64,000 nucleotides of DNA from Paenibacillus sp. H1-7 (GTDB lineage: Bacteria > Bacillota > Bacilli > Paenibacillales > NBRC-103111): contig NZ_CP031168.1 in assembly GCF_022354825.1 (NCBI RefSeq), positions 3,473,501 through 3,537,500 of the forward strand. The letters run 5' to 3'. Shown in pieces: positions 34,373-43,305 of this stretch; within the stretch, counting starts at the first letter, position 1; every line of letters starts with the position of its first letter. The notes beneath the pieces were generated by a model. It did not search any database and had not been told where the DNA came from. It worked only from the letters and a program-made list of their open reading frames with translations. A program made the translations under genes and the position numbers.

Positions 34373-36082
34373 ATGATTCGTTTGCTGATTTACTTGATTA
34401 TGGTCTGCTCCTTGTCTATTACAGGTACGTTGATGTTCTATTCTTACAACCTTTCGTCGGGCGAACGGCGCGAAATGTCGGATCAGGTGAGCCGGCTTCA
34501 CGAGCAAACGCTGCAGAGGCTCCGGCAAACGTTCAATCAAATCGACTATATGGCGCGTAATGTCGGGAACGACTACGTCATCCAGCGGCTTACCGAGGGG
34601 CAGGCTGCAAGAGACTCCGCCGAAGAAAGGTCAATGCGCGATTATGCGGATATGCTGATCAAACAGCAAACATCGCAGCTTCCTTATATTACGGACGTTT
34701 GTATTACGGTCAGCGACAACCCGTTCATTCTATGCACGAACTCCGACGCGGCCTCTTCGCTTCTGGATACGCAAAGGCTGATCATGCAAAGACAGGACAG
34801 GCTCATTGTGCCAAGAGTAAATGAAGGCGCCGCCAGCTCCCCTTATGAAGTGATCTTCGTATCGCCGCTTGTCGACCGCAAGACGAATGTCGTCCGCGGC
34901 TCGATCCAATTCATGGTCTCGCTGGACTCTATCATGAAGGATATCTACGGCAAATGGCCGTTGACCCGCCATCAGCTGATGAATTCGGATGGCGATGTAA
35001 TGTATTTGCGGATTCCGCCCGGGGGCCCGGGGAAACCAAACGATTCCGATTGGAAATGGTCGGAAACATCGCAGCTGCAGTGGAAGGATGACACCGTCAT
35101 ATCCCAGCAGTCCGTCGATCTGCAGGGAACCTTATGGATATCGAGAATCGAGGCACCGCAGGTGTTGGAAAAGGCGCACAGCACGACGGTTCAGCTGACG
35201 GTACTGCTAGCCACCTTCATTTTGCTGCTTCTAGGCATCGTCAGCACGTATTTGTTCAAGCATTATCTTACGAAGCCGATGGATCAATTGCGGCGGCTCA
35301 TGAATAGGGCGGAGCTCGGCGATTTCAAAGCTTATTGGGTCAGTAAAACAAGCAAGGAATGGAGCGAGCTTGGGGAGAGCTACAACCAGATGCTCAACCG
35401 GCTGGAAGAGCTGATCAAGCAGGTCAAACGGGAAGAAGCGTTGAAGAAGGAAGCGGAAATGGAAGCGCTGCAATACCAGCTGAATCCTCATTTTCTGTAC
35501 AATACGCTCAATACAATCAAATGGGTAGCCAAAATGCACCAAACCCCGCAAATTGCCGAAGTGGTCACGTCCTTGGTCCGGCTGCTGCAGGCGAGTCTCG
35601 GGAAGAAAGGCGACTTTATTACGATCCGCGAGGAGATCGGGCTCATTCACGATTATATGGAGATCCAGTCGTTCCGTTATGGCGACCAGGTTCAGCTGGA
35701 ATGCAGCATCGATCCGATGGCCAACCAATGTCTGGTCCCGAGAATGATTTTGCAGCCGCTGGTCGAGAACGCCATTATTCACGGCATCGAGCCCGGAAGG
35801 CGATCCGGCTGCATCGTGATCCGCATTTGGCTGGATGTACCAAGAGATCTTCTGTATTGTCAGGTCGAAGACAACGGGGTAGGGATGGCCAGAGAATCGT
35901 GGGATAATGAGGCGTCCGCCGCTTCCGTAAGAGAGAGGATGAGCGGGATCGGACTTCGCCACATTCGTGAAAAAATCAAGCTGTATTACGGAGAAGGCTA
36001 CAGTATGCAAATGATGAGCAAAGCCAGGGAAGGCACGACGATCCGGCTTACAATGCCTGTACATCAAAGCGAGGTAGGATAA
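34373..36082 (+). CDS. YesM-type sensor histidine kinase
   Basis: 569 residues, ATG at 34373. Membrane segments at 3-24 and 275-297 enclose an extracellular sensor of about 250 residues. HAMP region around 298-350. His_kinase domain with QLNPHFLYNTLN (His373), then HATPase with LQPLVENAIIHG and DNGVGMARE and a G box GIGLRHIREKI. This is the LytS/YesM class that often controls sugar or peptide-antibiotic transport in Paenibacillus. The next gene, four bases later, is its AraC-type regulator. Confidence 0.93.
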   Translation: MIRLLIYLIMVCSLSITGTLMFYSYNLSSGERREMSDQVSRLHEQTLQRLRQTFNQIDYMARNVGNDYVIQRLTEGQAARDSAEERSMRDYADMLIKQQTSQLPYITDVCITVSDNPFILCTNSDAASSLLDTQRLIMQRQDRLIVPRVNEGAASSPYEVIFVSPLVDRKTNVVRGSIQFMVSLDSIMKDIYGKWPLTRHQLMNSDGDVMYLRIPPGGPGKPNDSDWKWSETSQLQWKDDTVISQQSVDLQGTLWISRIEAPQVLEKAHSTTVQLTVLLATFILLLLGIVSTYLFKHYLTKPMDQLRRLMNRAELGDFKAYWVSKTSKEWSELGESYNQMLNRLEELIKQVKREEALKKEAEMEALQYQLNPHFLYNTLNTIKWVAKMHQTPQIAEVVTSLVRLLQASLGKKGDFITIREEIGLIHDYMEIQSFRYGDQVQLECSIDPMANQCLVPRMILQPLVENAIIHGIEPGRRSGCIVIRIWLDVPRDLLYCQVEDNGVGMARESWDNEASAASVRERMSGIGLRHIREKIKLYYGEGYSMQMMSKAREGTTIRLTMPVHQSEVG

Positions 36083-36085
36083 TCT

Positions 36086-37609
36086 ATGATGAAAGTGCTC
36101 ATAGTGGATGACGAGCCGATCATCCGCAAAGTCCTTAAGTCGATGATCCGTTGGGAGGAGCACGGTCTGCAGTGGGGCGGTGAGGCCGTCGACGGAGAAG
36201 AGGCTTGGGAAGCCGTGCAGCAAGGCGGTATTGATCTTGTCGTGACGGACATATTGATGCCCCGGATGGACGGACTGGAGCTGGTCAAACGTTTGAAGCA
36301 GACGGGGGCCGATGTTGCGGTTGTCGTGCTGAGCTGCCTCGACGATTTCACCTATGTGAAGGAAGCGATGAAGCATGGTGCGCATGATTATATTTTGAAG
36401 CCGACCATGGAGCCGGAGCAGCTTGTTCACATTTTGACCGAAGCGAGAGACGGCCTGCTGCTGCAGCGCAAGGATCGGGAGCAGAGCGAGCAGCTGAAGC
36501 GCCAGCTGATGCTGTCCAAGCAAGCGCAATGGGGCCAGCGGCTGCAAAAAGCATGGGTGACCGGAATGCCGGACGAGGAGCTGGAGGCTGCCTGGTTCCG
36601 GGATGGCGGGGAAGTCGCCAGCTATTTGATTCATTTTGCTCCAGGCTCGCAAATGCCGCTGCTCGGGTGGCAGTGGCCGGATGCGCTTGCCTATATTTCC
36701 TTGTCGGACCAGCGTCTCCTATTAATCTATGAGGGGCCGTCCCGATCGGAAGAAATCCGCCGGTTTTTATTGCACGAGTGCAATATACCGGAAGCATGCT
36801 TTTTCATTACCGATATCGCGGCAATACGCGGCGTCGAACAGGTAAAGCAGACTCTCGGACAGCATGAAGCTCTCCGGAGCCGCTACTTTTATTCGGACAT
36901 CGACGGAACTATGATGGAGCCGGAGCCTTTCTCCCTGCCTGCCGGGAGCGGTGATACGCTGCCTCTGGAAGAGAGGCAAAATCTGCTGAAAGCTATCGCA
37001 GGCCGCAACGAGGAGGCGATTCACCATTGGGCGCGGCATATTTGCCATCGCCTGTATCGTGAGAAGCCGCCAGTAGATCAAGTGTATAGCTTTCTCTACG
37101 AGCTGCTTGGGCTTGCAGCGGCATTTGCCAGACAGCAGACGGAGACTGCTGTGGACACCTTCGAGCGCAAATATGTCTCGCTCGCTGCCGTTCAGAGCCG
37201 TCTGCGGATGCAGGAGCTGACGGAATGGTTCGACGAAGCCTGCCGCGAGCTCGCGGCGATGCTGCAATCCCGCTCGGAGGCCGCTACCCGCAATCCGTTC
37301 GTGCGTAAGGCTATCGAATATATGAGGAATCACTACCGGATGCCTATCAGCACGTCGGATATTGCCGAGCATGTCAAGCTGAGCCGCAGCTACTTAAGCG
37401 ACCTGTACGGCAAAGAGACGGGAGAGTCGCTGATCGAAGCGCTGACACGCATTCGCATTGAGGAGGCGAAGCGCCTGCTTGCCGGCCGGGAACGGAAAGT
37501 GTATGAGGTTGCCGAGGCGGTCGGCTTTATCGATGCCAAGACGTTCGCCAAAACGTTCAAGAAAATGGTCGGCTGTACTCCGACGGAATACGAGGAACAG
37601 AACAAATAG
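36086..37609 (+). CDS. YesN-type response regulator with AraC HTH
   Basis: 507 residues, ATG 36086 or 36089. Receiver with VDDEP at 7-11, Asp55 in VVTDILMPRMDG and KPTMEPEQL. A long middle region (about 130-390) of unknown fold. C-terminal AraC domain (about 405-505) with ISTSDIAEHVKLSRSYLSDLY and VYEVAEAVGFIDAKTFAKTFKKMVGCTPTEYE. Expected to bind DNA when phosphorylated by the preceding kinase. The neighbouring export cluster is a candidate target, though a terminator separates them. Confidence 0.93.
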   Translation: MMKVLIVDDEPIIRKVLKSMIRWEEHGLQWGGEAVDGEEAWEAVQQGGIDLVVTDILMPRMDGLELVKRLKQTGADVAVVVLSCLDDFTYVKEAMKHGAHDYILKPTMEPEQLVHILTEARDGLLLQRKDREQSEQLKRQLMLSKQAQWGQRLQKAWVTGMPDEELEAAWFRDGGEVASYLIHFAPGSQMPLLGWQWPDALAYISLSDQRLLLIYEGPSRSEEIRRFLLHECNIPEACFFITDIAAIRGVEQVKQTLGQHEALRSRYFYSDIDGTMMEPEPFSLPAGSGDTLPLEERQNLLKAIAGRNEEAIHHWARHICHRLYREKPPVDQVYSFLYELLGLAAAFARQQTETAVDTFERKYVSLAAVQSRLRMQELTEWFDEACRELAAMLQSRSEAATRNPFVRKAIEYMRNHYRMPISTSDIAEHVKLSRSYLSDLYGKETGESLIEALTRIRIEEAKRLLAGRERKVYEVAEAVGFIDAKTFAKTFKKMVGCTPTEYEEQNK

Positions 37610-37643
37610 ACACCATTATCTAACAGATTGGTGTCTATTTTTA
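37605..37643 (+). terminator. Terminator of the YesM/YesN-type pair
   Basis: AATAGACACCA (37605-37615) pairs perfectly with TGGTGTCTATT (37629-37639), followed by TTT. The regulator's stop codon lies inside the first arm. Confidence 0.8.
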
Positions 37644-37670
37644 TGTCAAGGTAACGATTACATTTAATAT

Positions 37671-37685
37671 AGATAACGCTTTCAT
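37671..37685. promoter_or_regulatory. cre-like site (CcpA operator) before the export cluster
   Basis: On the minus strand the 15 bases read ATGAAAGCGTTATCT, a full match to the cre consensus WTGNAANCGNWNNCW. It ends a few bases before the ribosome site of the first ABC gene, where CcpA would block transcription. It suggests repression of the cluster in rich carbon sources. Confidence 0.5.
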
Positions 37686-37705
37686 TGAAGGGGAGTAGAG
37701 AAGCA

Positions 37706-38407
37706 ATGAATGTTCCTATGAAAAGGGATGAACCGATTATCGAGGCGGTAAGCGTTAAGCGCACATTCGGTAAAGGAACCGGCGCCGTACACGCGCTCCG
37801 CGGAGCGAACCTCAGCATTCCTCACGGAAGGCTGGTAGCTCTCAGAGGAAGATCCGGCTCCGGCAAGACAACGCTGCTGAATATGCTGGGCGCGTTGGAT
37901 CGCCCTACCGAGGGAGCCGTTTACTTCATGGGACAGGACGTGACGGTCATGTCCGACAAGAAGCGCAATGAGCTTCGCCGAACCAGGCTGGGGCTTATCT
38001 TCCAGTCGTTCGCGCTTGTGCCGTATATGTCGGCCTACGAGAATGTGGAATTCGGTCTGCGTATTGCGGGAGTATCCTCCTCGAATTACCGGGAATATTC
38101 GGAGCAAGCATTGGATTTCGTAGGCCTTAAGCCAAGGATGAAGCACCGGCCCTACGAAATGTCCGGTGGGGAGCAGCAGCGCGTTGCTATCGCCAGGGCG
38201 ATCGCGCACCGTCCGAAGCTGCTGCTGGCCGACGAGCCGACGGCGGAGCTCGACAGCCGCATGGGTTTGCAGGTCATGAAGGTGTTCAAAGACCTGGTCC
38301 AGCAAGAAGGGATGACGATTATTTTAACAACACACGATCCGGCGATTATGGAAATTGTCGATCAAGTGTATGCATTGGAGGATGGACACATTGTGGAAGA
38401 AAGTTAG
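37706..38407 (+). CDS. ABC transporter ATPase 1 (MacB/LolD-like)
   Basis: 233 residues from ATG 37706, behind GAAGGGGAG. Walker A GRSGSGKTTLLN near residue 44, Q loop FQSF, signature MSGGEQQRVAIARAIA near 147, Walker B LLLADEPTAELD near 170, switch His in LTTHDPAIM. The LolD/MacB/YknY type of ATPase, which pairs with FtsX-type permeases. First gene of a five-gene cluster behind a terminator and a cre-like site. It overlaps the adaptor gene by 17 bases. Confidence 0.93.
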   Translation: MNVPMKRDEPIIEAVSVKRTFGKGTGAVHALRGANLSIPHGRLVALRGRSGSGKTTLLNMLGALDRPTEGAVYFMGQDVTVMSDKKRNELRRTRLGLIFQSFALVPYMSAYENVEFGLRIAGVSSSNYREYSEQALDFVGLKPRMKHRPYEMSGGEQQRVAIARAIAHRPKLLLADEPTAELDSRMGLQVMKVFKDLVQQEGMTIILTTHDPAIMEIVDQVYALEDGHIVEES

Positions 38408-39434
38408 CAAACGCCGTAGCACATTAGCCATCGCAGCGTTGACAGCATCCGTTCTGGCCGTATTGCCCGGCTGCAGCCTGCTGCCCAAGGAGGAGCAAGC
38501 GCTGCAGCCGCCTCTCGTGAAGCCGGTGAAGGAAAATTTCGAGCTGTATGAGGTCAAGAAAGGGACGATTACCAAGCAGGTCAGCGGGGTCGGAACGTTC
38601 GCTTCGGACCGATTGCAGTATTTGTCTTACAACGAATCGGGCGGCCGATTTTCGTCCATGAACGTCAGTATGGGCTCCAAGGTGGCCAAAGGCGATGTGG
38701 TGGCTCAACTGGATAAAGGTGAGGTCGAGGGCAAAATCCGTCAGCAGGAAATCGTGCTGGAGAAAGCGAAGCTGGCGCTCGAGCAAGCCAAGGAAGATCA
38801 GCGCGGCGACGCCATTGCCATCAGGATGAAGGTGCTGGACGTACAGAAGGAGCAAATTGCGCTGGACATGCTTCGTCAGCAGCTGGAACGTACGAAGCTT
38901 GTGTCCAATGTGGACGGTATCGTTACGTTTATGGATCCGATCAAGCAGGGCGATGCCGTTACGGCATACAAAACGCTGCTCACCATTTCCGATCCAAAGT
39001 CGATCAAGCTTGTGTATGAGACGGCCAATTCGAATGACTTGACCGGAATTCAGGTGGGCATGGCCGCCGATTTGAAAATTAAAAATACAGCCTTGAAAGG
39101 GAAGGTCGTGCAAATACCGGCTACGGCGCCGCAATCCGATGTTAAGGCGATTCAGGATAAGAATGCCAAATCCATTGTCATCGTGCCTGACGAGCTGCCG
39201 GAGACCGTGACGATCGGAACCAACGCGGATATTACGATCGTAACCGAGAAGCGCGACAATGTGCTGCTTATTCCTAAAGTGGGGCTCCGTTCGTACATGG
39301 GACGCGATTACGTGCAGGTGCTCGAAGGCGAAAGCCGGAAGGAAGTGGACGTAGAGAAAGGCATCGTATCGGCCACGGAAGTGGAAATCCGCAAAGGGCT
39401 CAAAGAAGGACAAAAGGTGATTTTAAACAATTGA
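38391..39434 (+). CDS. Efflux periplasmic-adaptor-like lipoprotein (HlyD/MacA-like)
   Basis: 347 residues from TTG 38391, nine bases after GGAGG; ATG 38382 is possible but too close. Signal peptide with lipobox VLPGC (Cys near 28), so lipid-anchored. Then KKGTITKQVSGVGTFAS and MGSKVAKGDVVAQLD (lipoyl half), a coiled-coil hairpin (about 110-165), the other lipoyl half, and a beta-barrel part ending in LLIPKVGLRSYMGRDYVQVLEG. Such adaptors (YknX-like) in Gram-positives link the ABC permease to the outer face and wall. Confidence 0.9.
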   Translation: MWKKVSKRRSTLAIAALTASVLAVLPGCSLLPKEEQALQPPLVKPVKENFELYEVKKGTITKQVSGVGTFASDRLQYLSYNESGGRFSSMNVSMGSKVAKGDVVAQLDKGEVEGKIRQQEIVLEKAKLALEQAKEDQRGDAIAIRMKVLDVQKEQIALDMLRQQLERTKLVSNVDGIVTFMDPIKQGDAVTAYKTLLTISDPKSIKLVYETANSNDLTGIQVGMAADLKIKNTALKGKVVQIPATAPQSDVKAIQDKNAKSIVIVPDELPETVTIGTNADITIVTEKRDNVLLIPKVGLRSYMGRDYVQVLEGESRKEVDVEKGIVSATEVEIRKGLKEGQKVILNN

Positions 39435-39445
39435 GGTGACGCTTC

Positions 39446-42385
39446 GTGGCAATACTTGTGATGATCATGAGGAAAATGATCAAAAACAAATGGCTAGAAC
39501 TCAGCCTGCTGCTTGGCTTGATCATCTCGGTCGGGCTTGTCAGCAGCATGCCTATATATACGAATGCCATTCTGCAAAGGCTGCTGGTGAAAGATCTGGA
39601 GCTTCTGCAGGACAATACCCAGCAATATCCCGGCATTTTTTGGACGTCGACCTTCATTACGGGGGAAATCCAGCCCGACGCCGCCAAGCAAGCAATCATG
39701 GCGACGGATGAGTACATGGTGAAGACGGCGCAGCCCGGATTCCACTTGCCGATCAAATCCTATGTCATCGAGCGGGCTACCGATAAATATAATCTGGTCC
39801 CTGCAGACGGCGACAAGGTGGACGGCACGGTCAAGCGCTTGTCCGATATTACGTCCTTGAGCGGTCTCGAGGATCACGTTCGACTGATTGACGGCAAGTT
39901 TCCTTCCGCCGAGCCGGTGAACGGAGTCGTTGAAGTGGCGGTCGTCGACCAGGCGCTCACGAATCTGAAGATGGTCGTCGGACAGGAGTATGTTATCGAG
40001 GATGAGACGGTGAAACTGCCGTTCAAATTTAAAATCGTCGGCGTCATCGACCGCAAATCGTATGACGACGTGTATTGGTACAATGCTTTATCCAGCTATA
40101 ACGCGAGTTTGTTGGCAGCGTTTCCATGGTTTGAGAAAACCGTCACGCAGGAGCAGCAGCTCATGCTTCGCTCCAGTATATGGTACAGCACTGTAGACTA
40201 CACTCAGATGAAGCTGGATTCCATATCCCATTTCCTCCGGACGTATCAGCAGACGGAGAACTTTCTTAGCGAGAAGTTCCCAAGCTACTCTATGAAAGCG
40301 CCGGCGATGCAGACGATCAGCGGCTATTTCGTCAAGGAAGAGAAGCTGCGCACGATGCTCTGGTCGTTGAACGTGCCGGTCATGATCATGCTCGCTTACT
40401 ATTTGTTCATGGTATCGAATCTGATTACCGAGCGCCAGAAAACGGAGATCGCCGTGCTGCGAAGCCGCGGGGCAAGCCGGCTGCAGATTATTCTCGGCTA
40501 TGTAGTGGAAGGGCTGCTGCTGGGAGGCATAGCCATCATCCTCGGTCCGTTCTTCGGATTATCGCTGACGAAAATGCTTGGAGCGTCAAACGGGTTCCTC
40601 GAATTTGTGCAGCGTGCGGCACTTGATGTCCGTCTGAACAACGATGCTTATCAATACGGCCTGATGGCGGTGCTGTGCTCGCTGGTCATGACCTTGCTGC
40701 CGGTGCTGCTCGCTACAAGAACGAGCATTGTCGGACATAAGCAGCAAATGGCCCGTCAAACGAAGCTGTCGTTTTGGCACAAATATTTTCTCGATGTGGC
40801 GCTTCTCGGCGTATCGCTGTACGGGTTGCTGCAGTTCCGCCGCCGTATGTCCGACATGCAGGCGCTGGGGCTTGAGGCAAGCGATTTGCAGATGGATCCG
40901 CTATTGTTCCTCGTACCGGCCTTATTCATATTAGGCGTCAGCTTTATGCTGCTGCGTATTTATCCATGGATCATCAGGCTATTGTACCAAGCAGGTAGGC
41001 GCTGGTGGTCGCCGTCGTTGTACTCGACATTGCTTCAAGTCGGCCGTTCGACGACGCAGTATCAGGCGATTATGGTCTTTTTGAGCGTCACACTGGCAAC
41101 GGGGCTGTTCAGCGCCAGCGCGGCGAGAACCATTAATAAGAATGCCGATGAGAAAATTATGTACTCCAACGGCGCCGACATTTCGATGCAAATTCAATGG
41201 GAGGACGATGCCCCTCCGCCAGGGATGGAGTCGGATGCTGCCGGCGAAGAAGGCTCGGACGAGGAAGGTGCCGCGCCTGCCGCTAACGCTCCGATCGTGC
41301 CGGTTGTAAAGAAAAAGATCCAGTATTCGGAGCCGCCGTTCCTGCCGATGACACAGCTGCCGGGAGTCGAGCAAGCGGCCAAGGTGTTTACGAAGAACGA
41401 TGCTTCGTTTACCGTCGGCAAAGAACGCGGAACCGCAACGTTGATGGGGATCGATACTGATGAATTCGGCAGAACGGCCTGGCTGCGCAACGGGCTCTTG
41501 GATCACCATTTCAACGAATATTTGAATTTGCTCGCATCCAACCCTCAAGCGGTGCTCATTTCGAGAACGCTGGCGGATCAGTTCAACTTGAAGGTGGGCG
41601 ATCCGTTCTATGTCGGCTGGAACGGAGTAGAGAATACGATGTTCAACATCTTCGGCATCGTCGACTATTGGCCTTCCTGGAACCCGAACCCCAGCTTCTC
41701 GGCCAAAAGCTCTGCTCCGGCAGCGACCGGCAGCAATGCCAAGGGCAAGAAGGTGCTTGCGCCGATGCTGATCGTCGGACATCTGTCCTATATTCAAAAC
41801 AATATGGCGCTGGAGCCGTACGACGTATGGCTGAAGCTGAAGTCCGGCGCTTCGAGCCAAGAGCTATACACGGCACTGGAAGAGAAGAATATTCCGGTAA
41901 CGAAGCTGAAGGATGCGAAGCAGGAGCTGATCCGCTCGAAGAACGATCCGTTCCTTCTGGCGATCAACGGGGTTATGACGTTGGGCTTCATTATTTCTAT
42001 CGTAATCAGCTTTTGCGGATTTTTGCTGTATTGGATCTTGTCGCTTTCCAGCAGAGTGCTTCAGCTCGGTATATTGCGGGCGATGGGGATATCGTTCCGT
42101 CAGCTCATCTTCATGCTCATAGGAGAGCAGCTGCTTACGTCCGGCGCCGCCATTGCGATCGGCCTGCTTACTGGAAGTCTGACGAGCCGTCTGTTCGTTC
42201 CGATGTTCCAGCTGTCCCTGCAGTCGACCAGTCAAGTGCCGCCGTTCCAAGTCACGTTCGATCCGCGGGATCAGTTCCAGCTGTATATTATTGTCAGCAT
42301 CATGCTGGTATTGGGCTTGTTCATTCTCGGAACGATGCTCTCGAGAATTAAAATTCATCAGGCTGTGAAGCTCGGGGAGGACTGA
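39446..42385 (+). CDS. FtsX/MacB-type ABC permease, double length
   Basis: 979 residues, GTG start. N-terminal membrane helix (12-32), a large outside domain (about 35-300), three helices with ERQKTEIAVLRSRGASRLQIILGYVVEG near 340-365 (FtsX core), more helices at 410-440 and 455-530, a second outside domain (about 545-800) with an acidic Glu/Ala/Pro loop, and a second FtsX core near 830-970. So it carries two permease units in one chain and needs no second permease. Likely works with one or both of the flanking ATPases and the lipoprotein adaptor. Confidence 0.9.
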   Translation: MAILVMIMRKMIKNKWLELSLLLGLIISVGLVSSMPIYTNAILQRLLVKDLELLQDNTQQYPGIFWTSTFITGEIQPDAAKQAIMATDEYMVKTAQPGFHLPIKSYVIERATDKYNLVPADGDKVDGTVKRLSDITSLSGLEDHVRLIDGKFPSAEPVNGVVEVAVVDQALTNLKMVVGQEYVIEDETVKLPFKFKIVGVIDRKSYDDVYWYNALSSYNASLLAAFPWFEKTVTQEQQLMLRSSIWYSTVDYTQMKLDSISHFLRTYQQTENFLSEKFPSYSMKAPAMQTISGYFVKEEKLRTMLWSLNVPVMIMLAYYLFMVSNLITERQKTEIAVLRSRGASRLQIILGYVVEGLLLGGIAIILGPFFGLSLTKMLGASNGFLEFVQRAALDVRLNNDAYQYGLMAVLCSLVMTLLPVLLATRTSIVGHKQQMARQTKLSFWHKYFLDVALLGVSLYGLLQFRRRMSDMQALGLEASDLQMDPLLFLVPALFILGVSFMLLRIYPWIIRLLYQAGRRWWSPSLYSTLLQVGRSTTQYQAIMVFLSVTLATGLFSASAARTINKNADEKIMYSNGADISMQIQWEDDAPPPGMESDAAGEEGSDEEGAAPAANAPIVPVVKKKIQYSEPPFLPMTQLPGVEQAAKVFTKNDASFTVGKERGTATLMGIDTDEFGRTAWLRNGLLDHHFNEYLNLLASNPQAVLISRTLADQFNLKVGDPFYVGWNGVENTMFNIFGIVDYWPSWNPNPSFSAKSSAPAATGSNAKGKKVLAPMLIVGHLSYIQNNMALEPYDVWLKLKSGASSQELYTALEEKNIPVTKLKDAKQELIRSKNDPFLLAINGVMTLGFIISIVISFCGFLLYWILSLSSRVLQLGILRAMGISFRQLIFMLIGEQLLTSGAAIAIGLLTGSLTSRLFVPMFQLSLQSTSQVPPFQVTFDPRDQFQLYIIVSIMLVLGLFILGTMLSRIKIHQAVKLGED

Positions 42386-42387
42386 AC

Positions 42388-43305
42388 ATGATTCATTGCG
42401 ACAACCTTGTGAAAATTTATAAAGTCGCTGATCTGGAAGTTGTTGCTCTTCAAGGACTGGACCTTCACGTTGATCCCGGAGAGCTGATGGCGATCATCGG
42501 CAACAGCGGCAGCGGCAAATCGACCCTGCTCAATATGCTCGGGGGGCTCGACCGCCCCTCTGCGGGCCAGCTGCTTGTAGACGGCAAGGATCTGCTGAAA
42601 TTCGCCGAGAAAGATCTCGTGAAGTACAAACGCGAAACCGTCGGCTTCGTTTGGCAAAATAACGCGCGGAACCTGATTCCGTATTTGACCGCGCTGGAGA
42701 ATGTAGAGCTTCCGATCCTGCTGCAGGGCAAAAGGAGACGCGAAAGAGCGCTTGAGCTGCTCGATGCTGTAGGCTTGAGCCATCGCGTGAAAAACCGGCT
42801 GCATCAGCTCTCCGGAGGCGAGCAGCAGAGGGTTGCTATCGCCATCGCATTGGCGAACAATCCGAAGATGCTGCTTGCGGATGAGCCTACCGGTTCTGTC
42901 GATACCAAGATGGCGAATCAAATATTGGATTTGTTCCGCGACCTGAACCGGCGGATGGGGCTGACCGTCGTTATCGTTACCCATGATCCGCTTCTGGCCA
43001 AGAAGGTGGATCGTGTCGTTGCGATACGCGACGGCAAAACGTCATCGGAAATTATTCGGCGCAAATCGTACGCCGACGAGCTTGCGGAGCTTGAACAAGG
43101 CGCGCAAGCGGAAGAGGAAGATTCTCACGTGGAGTATGCCGTACTGGATAAATCCGGCCGCTTGCAAATTCCAGCCGATATGCTGCAAACCATAGGCGTT
43201 CAATCATCGAATAAGGTTAGGGTCCAAGTGGAGGATGGAAAGATCGTACTGCTGCCTCCGGAGGAGAAAGGGGAAAAGAAACATGAGGTTGTCCTTAAAG
43301 GCTAG
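42388..43305 (+). CDS. ABC transporter ATPase 2 with C-terminal AbrB-like domain
   Basis: 305 residues, ATG three bases after the permease stop. Residues 1-225 are a LolD-type ATPase: GNSGSGKSTLLN at 38-49, LSGGEQQRVAIAIALA at 141-156, LLADEPTGSVD near 162, VTHD near 187. After an acidic linker (about 230-245) comes residues 246-293, with the strand-turn-strand pattern of AbrB/SpoVT/MazE swapped-hairpin domains: VLDKSGRLQIPADMLQTIGV, then KVRVQVEDGKIVLLP. Such domains bind DNA or mediate pairing. It may add regulation or dimer contacts to the transporter. Confidence 0.9.
   Translation: MIHCDNLVKIYKVADLEVVALQGLDLHVDPGELMAIIGNSGSGKSTLLNMLGGLDRPSAGQLLVDGKDLLKFAEKDLVKYKRETVGFVWQNNARNLIPYLTALENVELPILLQGKRRRERALELLDAVGLSHRVKNRLHQLSGGEQQRVAIAIALANNPKMLLADEPTGSVDTKMANQILDLFRDLNRRMGLTVVIVTHDPLLAKKVDRVVAIRDGKTSSEIIRRKSYADELAELEQGAQAEEEDSHVEYAVLDKSGRLQIPADMLQTIGVQSSNKVRVQVEDGKIVLLPPEEKGEKKHEVVLKG

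Noticed and set aside
35231-36652. 473-residue minus-strand frame across the YesM/YesN-type genes
   Set aside because: Spans two genes with clear domain motifs; composition (His, Leu, Arg, Gln rich) fits an antisense artefact.
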